Part shown: positions 20,061 to 31,143 of the stretch, in pieces | Layout of the letters: each line of letters opens with the position of its first letter | How positions within the stretch are numbered: the stretch's first letter is position 1 | Origin: Halomonas sp. 54_146 | GTDB lineage: Bacteria > Pseudomonadota > Gammaproteobacteria > Pseudomonadales > Halomonadaceae | DNA length: 64,000 nucleotides | Assembly (NCBI RefSeq): GCF_001507855.1 | Contig: NZ_LGEN01000005.1 | Span: 62,001 to 126,000, forward strand | Reading direction: 5' to 3' | The notes under the pieces: generated by a model | What the model saw: the letters and a program-made list of their open reading frames with translations, nothing else | Databases searched by the model: none | What the model was told of the DNA's origin: nothing | Translations under genes and position numbers: made by a program

Positions 20061-22955
20061 ATGTCTTTTGAAACACGCCGCCTGGCCGAGCTGGCCGACC
20101 ACGATGCTTTTATCAAACGTCATAATGGTCCAAGTCAAGATGACGTCACCACGATGCTAAAAGCGCTCAACATGCAGCACATGGAAGATCTGATTGAGCA
20201 AACCGTGCCGAGCGATATTCGCCTTGGCCGCGAGCTAGCACTGGACGAGCCTCGCAGCGAAGCAGAAGCGCTTGATTACCTTGCGCACTTAGCGCGCCAA
20301 AACCGCGTGGCTAAAAGCTATATTGGCCAAGGCTACTATGGCACCCATATGCCAGCGGTTATTCAGCGCAATGTATTAGAAAATCCGGGTTGGTATACGG
20401 CTTATACCCCTTACCAGCCAGAAATTTCCCAGGGTCGACTGGAAGGCTTGCTGAACTTCCAGCAAGTGGTCATGGACTTAACCGGCATGGAGCTTGCGAA
20501 CGCTTCACTGCTTGACGAAGCCACCGCCGCCGCTGAAGCCATGGCGCTGTGCAAGCGCGGCAATAAGAAGAGCAAATCCAACGCGTTCTTCGTGGCCGAC
20601 GACGTGTTCCCGCAAACGCTGGACGTGGTCAAAACGCGTGCGGCGTTTTTTGGTTTTGAGCTGATCACTGGCCCCGCTGAAGAACTGGCCAGCCATGATG
20701 TATTTGGTGCGTTAATTCAGTACCCGTCAGCCAGTGGCCAAGTGCGTGATCTTGCACCGCTGACCAGCGCTGCCGCTGCGCGCAATATCATGACCTGCGT
20801 TGCCACCGACCTTTTGAGCCTGGTGCTGCTGAAAGAACCCGGCAAGCTCGGTGCCGACATCGTCGTTGGCAGCTCCCAGCGCTTTGGCGTGCCAATGGGT
20901 TTTGGCGGCCCTCATGCGGCCTTCTTCGCCACCTCTGACAAGCTCAAACGCTCTATCCCAGGGCGGATTATCGGCGTCTCTAAAGATAGCCGCGGCAACA
21001 CGGCGCTGCGCATGGCGATGCAAACCCGCGAGCAGCATATCCGCCGCGAGAAAGCGACCTCGAACATTTGCACGGCTCAAGCCCTGCTGGCCAATATCGC
21101 AGGCTTTTACGCCACCTATCACGGCGCAGAAGGGCTGCGCAAAATTGCTGGCCGCGTGCACCGCTTAACCACCCTCCTCGCGGAAGGTTTAAAGCAGTCC
21201 GGCGTGTCGCTCGCCCATGACAGCTGGTTTGATACGCTGCGCTTAACCGGCGTTGACGCTGGTAAAATCCATGGCCGCGCCATGACCCATGACATCAATT
21301 TGCACTACTTCGCCAACGGCGATGTAGGCATCAGCCTGGATGAAACCACCACGGCTCATGATGTGGCGGCGCTGTTTGATGTACTGCTCGGCGATGAGCA
21401 CGGGCTTTCGGTGGCAACCTTAGACGAGCAGGCGATCGCTAACGCCACTTCAGGCATTCCCGCTGAATGTCGCCGCGAAAGTGATTTCCTAACGCACCCC
21501 ACCTTCAGCCGCTACCGCAGCGAAACCGAAATGCTGCGCTACTTAAAGCGTCTGGAGAATAAAGATCTTTCACTCGCCCATGCGATGATTCCCTTGGGCT
21601 CTTGCACCATGAAGCTCAATGCGACCAGCGAGATGATTCCTATCTCCTGGCCCTCGTTTGCGCATCTGCATCCGTTTGCGCCCCGCGACCAGGTGGCTGG
21701 CTATCACCAAATGATCGACGAACTCTCGGCCTTTCTGGTTGAAGTCACCGGCTACGATCATATCTCGATGCAGCCTAACTCTGGTGCGCAGGGCGAATAC
21801 GCAGGCCTAGTTGCCATTCGCCGCTACCAGGCAGCGCAGGGTGAAAGCCACCGCGATGTCTGTTTGATCCCAAGCTCTGCCCACGGCACCAACCCTGCCT
21901 CTGCCGCCATGGTGCAGATGAAAGTAGTGGTGGTTGAGTGTGATCAAAATGGCAATATCGACATGGCGGATTTGCGCCAAAAAGCGGAGCAGCACCGCGA
22001 TCAGCTCTCTGCCATTATGTTGACCTACCCTTCAACCCACGGCGTGTTTGAAACCAGTGTCCGCGAAGCGTGCAAGATCGTTCACGACAACGGCGGCCAG
22101 GTGTACATTGATGGTGCCAATATGAACGCTCAGGTAGGGTTAACCCGCCCCGGCGATTTTGGCGGCGATGTTTCCCACCTTAACCTGCACAAAACGTTCT
22201 GTATTCCCCACGGCGGCGGCGGCCCCGGCATGGGTCCTATCGGCGTTAAAGCGCACCTTGCGCCTTTCGTTTCTAACCACGTGGTCACGCCAATCAACGG
22301 CGTTAATGCTGACAGCGGTGCCGTGTCGGCGGCGGCCTTCGGCAGTGCGTCGATTCTGCCCATCTCGTGGGCTTACATTAAGATGATGGGTGCCCGCGGG
22401 CTGCGCGAAGCCACCGAGCTGGCGATTCTCAACGCCAACTACATTGCCAAACGCCTGGAAACGTCGTTTCCCATTTTGTACAAAGGCGAAAACGGCACCG
22501 TGGCACACGAATGCATTATTGACATTCGCCCGCTCAAAGCTGCCTCTGGCATTAGTGAAGAGGATATCGCCAAGCGCTTGATGGATTATGGTTTCCATGC
22601 CCCGACCATGTCTTTCCCGGTGCCGGGTACGCTGATGATCGAGCCAACGGAATCTGAGTCACTGTACGAAATTGACCGTTTCTGCGACGCCATGGTAGCG
22701 ATTCGAGAAGAGATCGCCCGAGTGGAAAGCGGTGAATGGTCACTGGAAAACAATCCGCTGGTGAATGCCCCGCATACCCAAGCGGACTTGATGGACAGTG
22801 ACTGGCAGCGGCCCTACGACCGCCAGTTAGCGGCGTTCCCAACGGCAGCGGTACAAGCAGCGAAATACTGGCCTGCGGTTAACCGCGTCGATAACGTATT
22901 TGGCGACCGTCAACTGATTTGCTCTTGCCCTAGCATTGATGAGTACCGCGACTAA
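20061..22955 (+). CDS. gcvP: Glycine dehydrogenase (decarboxylating), P protein
   Basis: 964 aa; [44 protein letters not shown] lysine region [18 protein letters not shown]. Confidence 0.97.
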   Translation: MSFETRRLAELADHDAFIKRHNGPSQDDVTTMLKALNMQHMEDLIEQTVPSDIRLGRELALDEPRSEAEALDYLAHLARQNRVAKSYIGQGYYGTHMPAVIQRNVLENPGWYTAYTPYQPEISQGRLEGLLNFQQVVMDLTGMELANASLLDEATAAAEAMALCKRGNKKSKSNAFFVADDVFPQTLDVVKTRAAFFGFELITGPAEELASHDVFGALIQYPSASGQVRDLAPLTSAAAARNIMTCVATDLLSLVLLKEPGKLGADIVVGSSQRFGVPMGFGGPHAAFFATSDKLKRSIPGRIIGVSKDSRGNTALRMAMQTREQHIRREKATSNICTAQALLANIAGFYATYHGAEGLRKIAGRVHRLTTLLAEGLKQSGVSLAHDSWFDTLRLTGVDAGKIHGRAMTHDINLHYFANGDVGISLDETTTAHDVAALFDVLLGDEHGLSVATLDEQAIANATSGIPAECRRESDFLTHPTFSRYRSETEMLRYLKRLENKDLSLAHAMIPLGSCTMKLNATSEMIPISWPSFAHLHPFAPRDQVAGYHQMIDELSAFLVEVTGYDHISMQPNSGAQGEYAGLVAIRRYQAAQGESHRDVCLIPSSAHGTNPASAAMVQMKVVVVECDQNGNIDMADLRQKAEQHRDQLSAIMLTYPSTHGVFETSVREACKIVHDNGGQVYIDGANMNAQVGLTRPGDFGGDVSHLNLHKTFCIPHGGGGPGMGPIGVKAHLAPFVSNHVVTPINGVNADSGAVSAAAFGSASILPISWAYIKMMGARGLREATELAILNANYIAKRLETSFPILYKGENGTVAHECIIDIRPLKAASGISEEDIAKRLMDYGFHAPTMSFPVPGTLMIEPTESESLYEIDRFCDAMVAIREEIARVESGEWSLENNPLVNAPHTQADLMDSDWQRPYDRQLAAFPTAAVQAAKYWPAVNRVDNVFGDRQLICSCPSIDEYRD

Positions 22956-22981
22956 CCATCGCGGGCGCTAATCGCGAATGA

Positions 22982-23944
22982 TCACAACGCCTCTGGCCGC
23001 TGTTTTTCTGGCGCTGTCTCTGACAGCTCTGAAAAAGAAGCGGGCACCAGGGGCGTTTTTTCTTGCATACGCTGGGCATGAAAACCGTTTAGCAATTTCT
23101 CATACCGTTTGGGTAACACGGAGTCGCGGCGGCGAAGAAGATAAAGCACCTCATTGACCGCACTGGGCAGGTTCAGCGCTTTCACCTGACGCTGCCAGGG
23201 CGAGGTTTCCAATACCAGTCTCGACACGACAGTAAAGCCTAACCCCCTAGCGACCGCATCCAACACCATGCTGACTTCGTTGGTAAAGCCTTGGTGGCGG
23301 AAATGCGTCATGGAACGAAACTCATCCGGGTAGTTAGCTCTCAGTAGCGCATTGGCGTGATTAATACCGTCGTAGTAATTAAGAAAGCCGATACCCATTA
23401 AATCCGACAAGGTGCTGCCCGCAAAATCAGCAGGCACCACCAAGCAGAGTGGTTCCTGATGCCAAAGGGTGCAATCAAGCTCAGGGTGCCTCATCGCTTC
23501 GGTTACAATCCCAATATCATAGCGGCCTTCCAGCAGGTCATTCACAATTTCGTGGTTAAAAGCGAAGCTATAATTGACCGTTAAATTAGGGTGCATTTGC
23601 TGCTGCCCCAAGATATACGGATAGAACATCAGCCCTACGCTGCCAGGTGAGGCAATACGGCAATCGCCGCTATCCAAAGAATCATCATCTAAGCCATGAC
23701 GAAACTGCTCATGGTCTGCGAACAGCTTTAACGCATAGTCATAAACGCGGCGGCCTGTTTCCGTTAGCGTAAAACTACGCCCCTTGCGCTCTAACAAGGC
23801 TTTATTTAAATAGCTTTCTAACTTGCGTACATGCTGGCTGACGCCGGGTTGGGTCATCTCTAAGCGATGCGCCGTTCGGGTAAAACTACCTGTTTCCACT
23901 AAGGTAATAAACGTACGAAAATATTGGGCATTAAACATCGTCAA
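22982..23944 (-). CDS. LysR-family transcriptional regulator
   Basis: N-terminal wHTH FRTFITLVETGSFTRTAHRLEMTQPGVSQHVRKLESYL plus substrate-binding domain. Confidence 0.9.
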   Translation of the reverse strand: MTMFNAQYFRTFITLVETGSFTRTAHRLEMTQPGVSQHVRKLESYLNKALLERKGRSFTLTETGRRVYDYALKLFADHEQFRHGLDDDSLDSGDCRIASPGSVGLMFYPYILGQQQMHPNLTVNYSFAFNHEIVNDLLEGRYDIGIVTEAMRHPELDCTLWHQEPLCLVVPADFAGSTLSDLMGIGFLNYYDGINHANALLRANYPDEFRSMTHFRHQGFTNEVSMVLDAVARGLGFTVVSRLVLETSPWQRQVKALNLPSAVNEVLYLLRRRDSVLPKRYEKLLNGFHAQRMQEKTPLVPASFSELSETAPEKQRPEAL

Positions 23945-24125
23945 AAACCGTTGTTAAAAACAATTGTCAAAAATCATCGTTTTAGTCGCCATCGCTTTAG
24001 CAGCCATCATATTAAACATGCCTCATAGTAGCACAGCCGCCTGGCTACCCGTTGCGCCACTGTACCCGCCGCTGGGTCATGGTAGACTGCCGAAAGCTTT
24101 CACACGACTAGGGACAGCCCCGCTA

Positions 24126-25508
24126 ATGACCGAACTAGCTCAACCCCGCGCCACTCTTTCCAGCATCATTTCCCCGGAAGGCAGTCTCGAAGTACTTTCT
24201 CAGCATGAAGTTAATCGATTACATAATACCTCCAAAAACGGCCTGCATGATTTGCTAAGGCAATGTGCGCTGGCAGTGCTCAATTGCGGCAATCCTAGCG
24301 ACGATAGCCTGGCGATTTTAGAAGCCTATAAAGATTTCGATATAGAAGTATTGCAACAAGATCGCGGCATTCGTTTAAAGCTGACTAACGCCCCTGCAGA
24401 AGCGTTTGTTGATGGCCGAATGATACGCGGCATTCGGGAGCATTTATCGGCGGTCATTCGCGATATTGTTTACGTTTACAATGAAATTCAGAGCCATAAC
24501 CGCTTTGATCTCAGCACGGCAGAAGGCACCACCAATGCCGTCTTTCACATACTACGCAAAGCTGGCACGCTAAAAACAGGGCGTGACCCTAGCCTGGTCG
24601 TGTGTTGGGGCGGCCACTCCATTTCTCGCGAAGAGTATGAGTACACCAAAGATGTGGGTTACCACCTAGGCCTGCGCGATTTAGATATTTGTACCGGCTG
24701 CGGCCCTGGCGCAATGAAAGGCCCCATGAAAGGTGCCAACGTTGCCCATGCCAAACAGCGCCGCAAAGAGGGGCGCTATTTAGGTATCTCAGAACCCGGC
24801 ATTATCGCTGCAGAAGCCCCTAACCCTATTGTCAATGAACTGGTGGTGATGCCCGATATTGAAAAACGCCTGGAAGCCTTTGTGCGCCTGGGGCATGGCA
24901 TTATTGTTTTCCCTGGCGGCGTAGGCACTGCAGAAGAAATTCTTTACCTGCTGGGTATCTTGCTGCACCCAAGCAACAAAGATATTCCTTTTCCGCTCAT
25001 TTTCACCGGCCCTGCTGACTCTGCCGCCTACTTTCAAAAAATCGATGAGTTCCTGGTCTATACCCTGGGTGAAGAAATTCGCCGCTACTACACCATCATT
25101 ACCGGCGACCCGGTCGCCGTCGCGCGCAGCATGCGCCATGGCATTGACGAAATCACTGAATTCCGTCGCACCCATCAGGATGCGTTTTATTACAACTGGC
25201 GCTTGACCATCGCACGGGAGTTCCAGGCAACGTTTGAGCCTACTCATGAAGCCATGCGCGCATTAGCACTTCACCGCCAACAGCCTACTCATGAGTTAGC
25301 TGCCAACCTGCGCCGCGCCTTTTCAGGGATTGTAGCGGGCAACGTCAAAGAGCCTGGCATTCGCGCCATTAAAGCCCGCGGCCCCTTTGTATTAACGGCG
25401 GAACCCGAACTGATGCAACGCCTGGATGAATTGCTAGCGTCTTTTGTAGCCCAAGGGCGCATGAAACTAGGCGGCCACCCCTACACGCCCTGCTACGTGC
25501 TGAAATAG
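24126..25508 (+). CDS. ppnN: Nucleotide 5'-monophosphate nucleosidase PpnN (YgdH)
   Basis: LOG-family core (VCWGGHSISREEYEYTKDVGYHLGLRDLDICTGCGPGAMKGPMKGA, VFPGGVGTAEEILYLLGIL) with PpnN-type N-terminus; start at ATG 24126. Confidence 0.92.
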   Translation: MTELAQPRATLSSIISPEGSLEVLSQHEVNRLHNTSKNGLHDLLRQCALAVLNCGNPSDDSLAILEAYKDFDIEVLQQDRGIRLKLTNAPAEAFVDGRMIRGIREHLSAVIRDIVYVYNEIQSHNRFDLSTAEGTTNAVFHILRKAGTLKTGRDPSLVVCWGGHSISREEYEYTKDVGYHLGLRDLDICTGCGPGAMKGPMKGANVAHAKQRRKEGRYLGISEPGIIAAEAPNPIVNELVVMPDIEKRLEAFVRLGHGIIVFPGGVGTAEEILYLLGILLHPSNKDIPFPLIFTGPADSAAYFQKIDEFLVYTLGEEIRRYYTIITGDPVAVARSMRHGIDEITEFRRTHQDAFYYNWRLTIAREFQATFEPTHEAMRALALHRQQPTHELAANLRRAFSGIVAGNVKEPGIRAIKARGPFVLTAEPELMQRLDELLASFVAQGRMKLGGHPYTPCYVLK

Positions 25509-25578
25509 CCATGTGTTATTAGCAAGCATACTCTTTGTGCTGGCGAGCCTCTGGAACTAAACCGGGAAAAAAGAACCT

Positions 25579-25617
25579 GAGCTGATAGACAGAACTGATA
25601 GACAGAGCCGATAGATT
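25579..25617 (+). repeat. 13-bp tandem repeat x3
   Basis: GAGCTGATAGACA|GAACTGATAGACA|GAGCCGATAGATT. Confidence 0.9.
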
Positions 25618-25661
25618 TTGTTGGCATTTGCCGCACAATGCACCACTGAAAGGAACTCACC

Positions 25662-25862
25662 ATGTCGATGATTGACCAGCTTAACAACGTAAAAACCAAA
25701 GACTTCGCAAAGCATTGCTATGAGAGCAGCTCTGTAAAGAAACTTCGGGATGCTGCGGAAGGTAAAGCTGACCAGGCAGAAATGGAGCACTGGGGGCTAA
25801 CCGAGGGGCAGTGGGAAGAAGCGATTGCCGCCGCCTTGGCGGACCATGAAGGCAAAGAGTAA
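25662..25862 (+). CDS. Conserved small hypothetical protein (66 aa)
   Basis: ATG preceded by AAAGGAA, followed by a strong terminator. Confidence 0.6.
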   Translation: MSMIDQLNNVKTKDFAKHCYESSSVKKLRDAAEGKADQAEMEHWGLTEGQWEEAIAAALADHEGKE

Positions 25863-25875
25863 CGCCTAACCGTTG

Positions 25876-25920
25876 AAAGCAGCACGCCCTATCAGTCAAC
25901 TGATGGGGCGTGCTGCTTTT
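25876..25920 (+). terminator. Rho-independent terminator
   Basis: AAAGCAGCACGCCC ... GGGCGTGCTGCTTTT long perfect stem plus T-tract. Confidence 0.88.
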
Positions 25921-25966
25921 CTAGCTAGGCTTTTGTAACTAGGTTTCTCTAGCTAGGTTTCTCTAA

Positions 25967-26797
25967 CTATTCAGCGCTAGATAGCGCGATCTCACCGTAC
26001 TCTTCACGAAGGCGCTCTAATCTGGCCATTTCATTTTCGGTTAACGCAGGCGAATCCCAAAAACTTTCATCATCAGCGCCCTGTACGCCTTCCAAAGTGA
26101 TGGTTAACGCAGCTGCGTCAGGAATTTGAGCGTTACCCCACGGGCCGAAGCGGTTGGGCGCAAGGCTCCACGCCAGCGTTTCACCGGGTTCAATACCGCC
26201 TGGTATCACGTAATAAAAAGACTCATCTACCCACGGCACAGACCTATCGGTGCTAGTCACCACTCCTCTCAGAAACAGCGTAGAAACAGCCCGTTCAGTG
26301 CCATTAGTAACCGTAAGGTCAATCACCGGCTCTGGGGCACCGTAGGGGCTCTGCGTCATGTAAAACAACGCTTCATCAATAGTGAAGCGCGCTAGCTGCT
26401 GCTTATCGTGTACTGCATTTGCGTGTTTCTCTTCTAGGCGAGTCAGCGTGCGAATGGCCTGCTCCCGCTCTCTTGAGCGCCGCTGACGCAGTATTTCATC
26501 CGCGCGCCGAATGACCTGATCTCCCGTTAGGCCATGCATTTGAGCATTGGCTAATTCGGCGATTTCGGCGGCGTTCATCCGGTGAGGATTAAGAATATCG
26601 ATACCGTTAAAGGTCGCCGTAGCCATAATGATCAGCCCTTGATCAAAATCATCGCGCTTATAAGCGGGCAGCGATTCACGCACCTTCTCGACAGAGACCA
26701 CCGACGCCGGCATAGAGCTAGTGTCTATTTTGGGGTCTGAACAACCGGCTAGCATCAACACCGATAGCAATATTGCAGACAGCCGCAGGCTCCACAT
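25967..26797 (-). CDS. Lipoprotein, DUF6694-like N-terminus
   Basis: Lipobox LMLAGCSDPKIDTSS; N-terminal region resembles DUF6694 lipoproteins (by memory). Confidence 0.65.
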   Translation of the reverse strand: MWSLRLSAILLSVLMLAGCSDPKIDTSSMPASVVSVEKVRESLPAYKRDDFDQGLIIMATATFNGIDILNPHRMNAAEIAELANAQMHGLTGDQVIRRADEILRQRRSREREQAIRTLTRLEEKHANAVHDKQQLARFTIDEALFYMTQSPYGAPEPVIDLTVTNGTERAVSTLFLRGVVTSTDRSVPWVDESFYYVIPGGIEPGETLAWSLAPNRFGPWGNAQIPDAAALTITLEGVQGADDESFWDSPALTENEMARLERLREEYGEIALSSAE

Positions 26798-27115
26798 ACA
26801 AAAACCTCAAAACAGCTAATGAAAATTGCTGAGGAGCTTAACGGAAAGCGCTACATACCACTACCCTTTGCGACTTTACTGTTTCTTACTGCTTGACCTC
26901 CTCCCCAATGAAAGGGACTCTTCCCCTCCTAAAGTTTCATCGAGCTACATTGACAGTGCCACAGCGCACCTCTCTACCTCTTAGGTGATAGTCAGGAAAA
27001 AACACTGGGGATAGAGGCTGGAAATAGCTTGCTGCTACTGTTTAACGTCATTAGGGTCTTAAGCTATTTAAACCTGAACAACACTTCGCTCCGGCACTTT
27101 GTCAAAAGGCTTTCC

Positions 27116-28309
27116 ATGACCGCACGCACTCACCCTCAACGCTTCGCCTTTATGCGCCTGGCGTTCCGGCCGTTTTTCTTATTAGGGGCGCTGTTTAGTC
27201 TGCTGACACTGCTGGTTTGGCTAGCGTTTTGGCACGGCAATCTATGGCTTACCCCCTACGGCGGCATGCTGTGGTGGCATCAGCACGAAATGCTGTTTGG
27301 CTTTGCCAGTGCCATTATGGCTGGTTTTCTACTAACGGCGGTTCAGAACTGGACGGGGCGCCCTGGCCTTTCTGGCTGGCCACTTTTTGCACTGGTGAGC
27401 CTATGGCTGGCCGCTCGCCTACTGCTTGCATACGCTGCCCACCTACCCGCTGGGTGGCTACTGCTAATTGACGGCGCATTTTTACCGCTGGTGGCACTTG
27501 CCATGGCAATACCGGTCATCGCCGTGAAAATGTGGCGGAATTTAATGTTTGTTCCCGTTCTGCTGGTGCTAGCGTTGAGCAATATCGCCATGCATCTAGG
27601 TGTGATGAACGGCAATGCGCTGTTAATCCGGGAGGCAGGCCACTTAGCGATACTCACCATCACCTTAGTGATGGTGCTGTTAGGGGGCCGCGTTATTCCG
27701 TTTTTTACCTCGCGTAAGCTGGGAGTGCCTCAGCCGGAACGTACACGCTTAATTGAGATCGCCAGTGTGGGCGCCATGTCAGCAGCCGTACTCCTTCAAG
27801 TGGTCATTATGATAAGCGATCTGCGCGCTGGCTCACTGCTGGCAGCGTTAATGCTCATAGCGGCTATCAGCAATGCCTGGCGTTTAAGCCACTGGAAGGG
27901 ATGGCTAAGCTGGAAAGAACCACTGCTTTGGGGGCTACACCTTAGCTATGCATTTATTCCGCTTGGGCTTGCGATGTGGGCGTGGCAGCTCTTCACGGGT
28001 CAGCGGGTAGAAACCGCCCTGCATGCGATTGCCATAGGTAGCATTGGCACGATGATGCTGGCGATGATGTCGCGGGTGTCGTTAGGCCATACCGGGCGCA
28101 CCCTTCGCACGCTGCCGGGGATTGGAGTGGCGTTAGGGGTGCTGCTTATCGCGGCGCTGCTGCGTTCGGTATGGCTGGTGCTCTTTCCGCAATCGAGCCA
28201 TTGGGTGTACAGCGCCGTCATTATTGCCTGGTGTTTTAGCTATTTAGTGTTTGTGTTGCACTACGCTGTACCGCTGTTAAGCGCGCGTGCTGATGGCAAA
28301 GACGGCTAA
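27116..28309 (+). CDS. nnrS: NnrS family protein (NO-associated haem/copper membrane protein)
   Basis: Start at ATG 27116; FMRLAFRPFFLLGALFSLLTLLVW, WWHQHEMLFGFASAIMAGFLLTAVQNWTG, GGRVIPFFTSRKLG. Confidence 0.92.
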   Translation: MTARTHPQRFAFMRLAFRPFFLLGALFSLLTLLVWLAFWHGNLWLTPYGGMLWWHQHEMLFGFASAIMAGFLLTAVQNWTGRPGLSGWPLFALVSLWLAARLLLAYAAHLPAGWLLLIDGAFLPLVALAMAIPVIAVKMWRNLMFVPVLLVLALSNIAMHLGVMNGNALLIREAGHLAILTITLVMVLLGGRVIPFFTSRKLGVPQPERTRLIEIASVGAMSAAVLLQVVIMISDLRAGSLLAALMLIAAISNAWRLSHWKGWLSWKEPLLWGLHLSYAFIPLGLAMWAWQLFTGQRVETALHAIAIGSIGTMMLAMMSRVSLGHTGRTLRTLPGIGVALGVLLIAALLRSVWLVLFPQSSHWVYSAVIIAWCFSYLVFVLHYAVPLLSARADGKDG

Positions 28310-28347
28310 TCATCGTCAATGGTGAACGCGGCAAACAGCACGGGAGG

Positions 28348-28740
28348 ATGAGGGTGATTGAACACTATTTAATACTGAAACATCTGCATATCACTGCGGC
28401 TTATGCCAGCCTGGCATTTTTTGTTCTACGGGCATTTTGGTCGGTGCGGGGAATACCGTTACTGCAAGCGCGCTGGGTTAAAGTCGTCCCCCATGTGATC
28501 GATACCCTACTACTCACATTCGGCGTAACACTGGCCGTTCTACTCAACTTCTGGCCACTACCGCCCTGGCTGAGCGCTAAAATCACCGCGCTGGTGATTT
28601 ACATTTTGCTCGGCACCGTTGCTATCAAACGTGGAAAAACGCCTAAAATTCGTGCCTATGCCGCTGTTGCCGCGGTTTTGGTGTTCGCTTATATAGTTAG
28701 CGCTGCGCTAGAGCGCTCCCCGCTGTCTTGGTTTGGCTAA
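28348..28740 (+). CDS. SirB2-family membrane protein
   Basis: KHLHITAAYASLAFFVLRAFWSVRG... typical SirB2. Confidence 0.82.
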   Translation: MRVIEHYLILKHLHITAAYASLAFFVLRAFWSVRGIPLLQARWVKVVPHVIDTLLLTFGVTLAVLLNFWPLPPWLSAKITALVIYILLGTVAIKRGKTPKIRAYAAVAAVLVFAYIVSAALERSPLSWFG

Positions 28741-28750
28741 GGCATCAACG

Positions 28751-29182
28751 CTAATGTCGAGAGGTGGGTAACATATGAGCCCAGCAAGGCGGAGAAAAGG
28801 GTTCACTGTCACTAGCGTCCTCTTCTGCAAGCGCGGCCAGCGTCGCTTCCTTTAGCATTGGAAGATGCGACTTTTCTATGTGGCGACTGGCGGTGAGTAA
28901 CGTCAGTCGCCCCTGCCGCGCATACGTCATTAGCGGTAGCAAATTATCGGGTGTTATTTCCAGCTCATGACGGTAGCGTGAGTTAAACACTGCTTGGCTA
29001 ATCTGTTGCTGGTGGTAGTCACGGCGTAATTCGGTGGATGGCGCCACTTCCCGACACCATTCATCTAGCGCAAGTGAGCTGTGCGGTTTCCCGCGAGGCC
29101 ATAAACGGTCGGCTAACACCCGAGCGCCATCCTGCTCGTCGATAGGGGCGTATACGCGCTTCAGCCCAATGTGATAAACCAT
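28751..29182 (-). CDS. DUF488 family protein
   Basis: KRVYAPIDEQDGARVLADRLWPRGKPHSSLALDEWCREVAPSTELR: DUF488 signature. Confidence 0.88.
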   Translation of the reverse strand: MVYHIGLKRVYAPIDEQDGARVLADRLWPRGKPHSSLALDEWCREVAPSTELRRDYHQQQISQAVFNSRYRHELEITPDNLLPLMTYARQGRLTLLTASRHIEKSHLPMLKEATLAALAEEDASDSEPFSPPCWAHMLPTSRH

Positions 29183-29291
29183 CGCTCTGTCCCCCTCTTC
29201 GCTGACAATCCCCTATTTGCTGCTACGCTAGAGATATTATCCCATGTGATGCAAAAAACGGTTTAGCCGATGTTCACTGGAGGGCTTAACG

Positions 29292-29858
29292 ATGAAAGTA
29301 ATGGCCTACATGAAAATGCCTTTCAGCTATCACGAAGGGTGGCAAGAACTTAAGGCAAAATCTCCCTCAATTCCTCTGCTGGCATGGTGTGTAGTGCTAC
29401 CTATGTCGCTGCTTCCTCCCGTTATGCTCTACTTTGCAGGCACGCATTATGGCGATGCTTTCATGGCAGGCTTTGCTGACCGCGAGTGGCGGTTCGTCAC
29501 TACTATCCTCTTTCTCGCTGAACTACTGACATTTTTTATCATGGGCTGGGTGATTCACGCCATCGTCAATGGCACGGAGCAGCTCTCCATCAGTTATCAA
29601 GATGCCTACCTGCTGGCGGCGTTGGCCCCTTTACCGCTTTGGGCATCATCAATGGCACTGTGGGTGCCTAACCTGTTCTTTAATACGCTAGTGGCGCTCG
29701 CTGCACTAGTTATCTCTTGCAGTTTGATTTACCACGGCTTACAAGCACTCTGCACTCGCAAAGAGCATGACGTTGTCACGATCTCGGCTACCTATACCAT
29801 TATGTCGGCGGGCATTTTAGGCTGGGGGCTTTTGTTAGCAGTTATTTGGGCTTATTAA
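29292..29858 (+). CDS. Yip1-family membrane protein
   Basis: ~188 aa, several TM segments, Yip1-like pattern. Confidence 0.65.
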   Translation: MKVMAYMKMPFSYHEGWQELKAKSPSIPLLAWCVVLPMSLLPPVMLYFAGTHYGDAFMAGFADREWRFVTTILFLAELLTFFIMGWVIHAIVNGTEQLSISYQDAYLLAALAPLPLWASSMALWVPNLFFNTLVALAALVISCSLIYHGLQALCTRKEHDVVTISATYTIMSAGILGWGLLLAVIWAY

Positions 29859-29895
29859 GCGGGGATAGGCTGACAGTGAAAGTCGGTATCGACAA

Positions 29896-29920
29896 GGGAG
29901 CTCAGCTTGTTTGAGCTCCC
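29896..29920 (+). terminator. Hairpin terminator between convergent genes
   Basis: GGGAGCTCA-GCTTGTT-TGAGCTCCC perfect 9-bp stem, pyrimidine-rich tail. Confidence 0.6.
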
Positions 29921-29962
29921 TCCTACTTTCTCTATCGCCAATGCTCAGCAGAATCCTGCGAG

Positions 29963-31132
29963 TTACGCCGCATTTAGGGCTTCGGCGGGGCCAAAGTGCT
30001 CAAAGTGTCGCTTCGAAGCAGGTACACCCAAGCGCGCAAGCTCTTGATTAATGAGCGCCATAAAGCCGTGTGGCCCGACAAAATAGCAGCGAGCCTGAGC
30101 TGGCAGGTAGTCCGCTAGCAGGCTCCCGTTAATGCGCCCTTGATGATCTCCGCCCGCCTCGTTTTCGTAGATGGTAATAGTGTTCAACTGGGCGGGGTAT
30201 TCGCTGCCTAACGCCGCTAACACGTCGGTAAAGGCGTGGTGTTCGGCATCCAGCGCGGCATGCAGGTAAGTAACGCTGCGCCCCTGTTCAAGCGCCTGCT
30301 TGGCAATCGGCAGCAAGGGCGTTTGACCGACGCCCCCGCTAATCAGCATTAACGGCTCTTGATCGCCGGCCAAGATTAACTCACCCGCTGGCGGCAGCAG
30401 TTCGATGGTGTCGCCTACGCTAAGCTGATCATGAAAAAAGCGGCTTGCGACTCCCTCGGCTTCCCGCTTGATAGAAAGCCGATAGGAGCGCCCGTTGGGT
30501 ACATCTGAAAGGCTATAGTGGCGGTAAACCGGCTGGCCATCGATGGTGAGTTTGACACCGATATATTGCCCGGGAAGGTGCGCGGCAACCTGGCCACCAT
30601 CTTCAGGTTCGAGGATAAACGAGCGAATCACGCGGCTTTCCTGGTGGGTATTCGCAATACGAAAACGCCGTGTACCGCGCCAGCCACCGGGCTGCTGCTC
30701 AAACGTTTGGTAGCGCTGCTTTTCAAGGCTTATTAGCAGGTCAGCCAACTCTTGATACAGCGCACTCCAGGCATCGGCCACTTCCGGCGTGACCGCATCG
30801 CCCAGCACGTCACCAATCGCCGCCATCAAACACTCACCCACAATAGGGTATTGGTCGGGCTGGATATCCAGGGAGACGTGCTTATTCACCACGATTTCCA
30901 GCGTCTCTCTCGCTTTCTGTGGTGAATGGCGTAGCTGCACGTAGGCAAGAATCATCCCTGCCAGTGCGCGGGGCTGACCGCCATTTTGTTGGTGTGCCTG
31001 ATTAAACAGTGGCTTCACCTGCGGGTAACGCTCAAACATCAGCGGGTAAAAGCGCTGGGTAATCGCGTCTAGATGCTCAGCAACAACAGGTGCTGTGGTT
31101 TGAACAATCTCTTCCTGAATGGGTGTTAACAT
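29963..31132 (-). CDS. hmp: Flavohaemoprotein / nitric oxide dioxygenase
   Basis: Globin domain (MLTPIQEEIVQTTAPVVAEHLDAITQRFYPLMFERYPQVKPLFN) plus FAD/NAD reductase (YRHYSLSD, GGVGQTPLLPI). Confidence 0.95.
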   Translation of the reverse strand: MLTPIQEEIVQTTAPVVAEHLDAITQRFYPLMFERYPQVKPLFNQAHQQNGGQPRALAGMILAYVQLRHSPQKARETLEIVVNKHVSLDIQPDQYPIVGECLMAAIGDVLGDAVTPEVADAWSALYQELADLLISLEKQRYQTFEQQPGGWRGTRRFRIANTHQESRVIRSFILEPEDGGQVAAHLPGQYIGVKLTIDGQPVYRHYSLSDVPNGRSYRLSIKREAEGVASRFFHDQLSVGDTIELLPPAGELILAGDQEPLMLISGGVGQTPLLPIAKQALEQGRSVTYLHAALDAEHHAFTDVLAALGSEYPAQLNTITIYENEAGGDHQGRINGSLLADYLPAQARCYFVGPHGFMALINQELARLGVPASKRHFEHFGPAEALNAA

Positions 31133-31143
31133 GTGCGCCTCAT

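Noticed and set aside
22940-22981. CGCGACTAACCAT/CGCGGGCGCTAAT pattern at the gcvP/LysR junction as a stop array
   Set aside because: Only loose 13-nt similarity between units; stop positions do not align.
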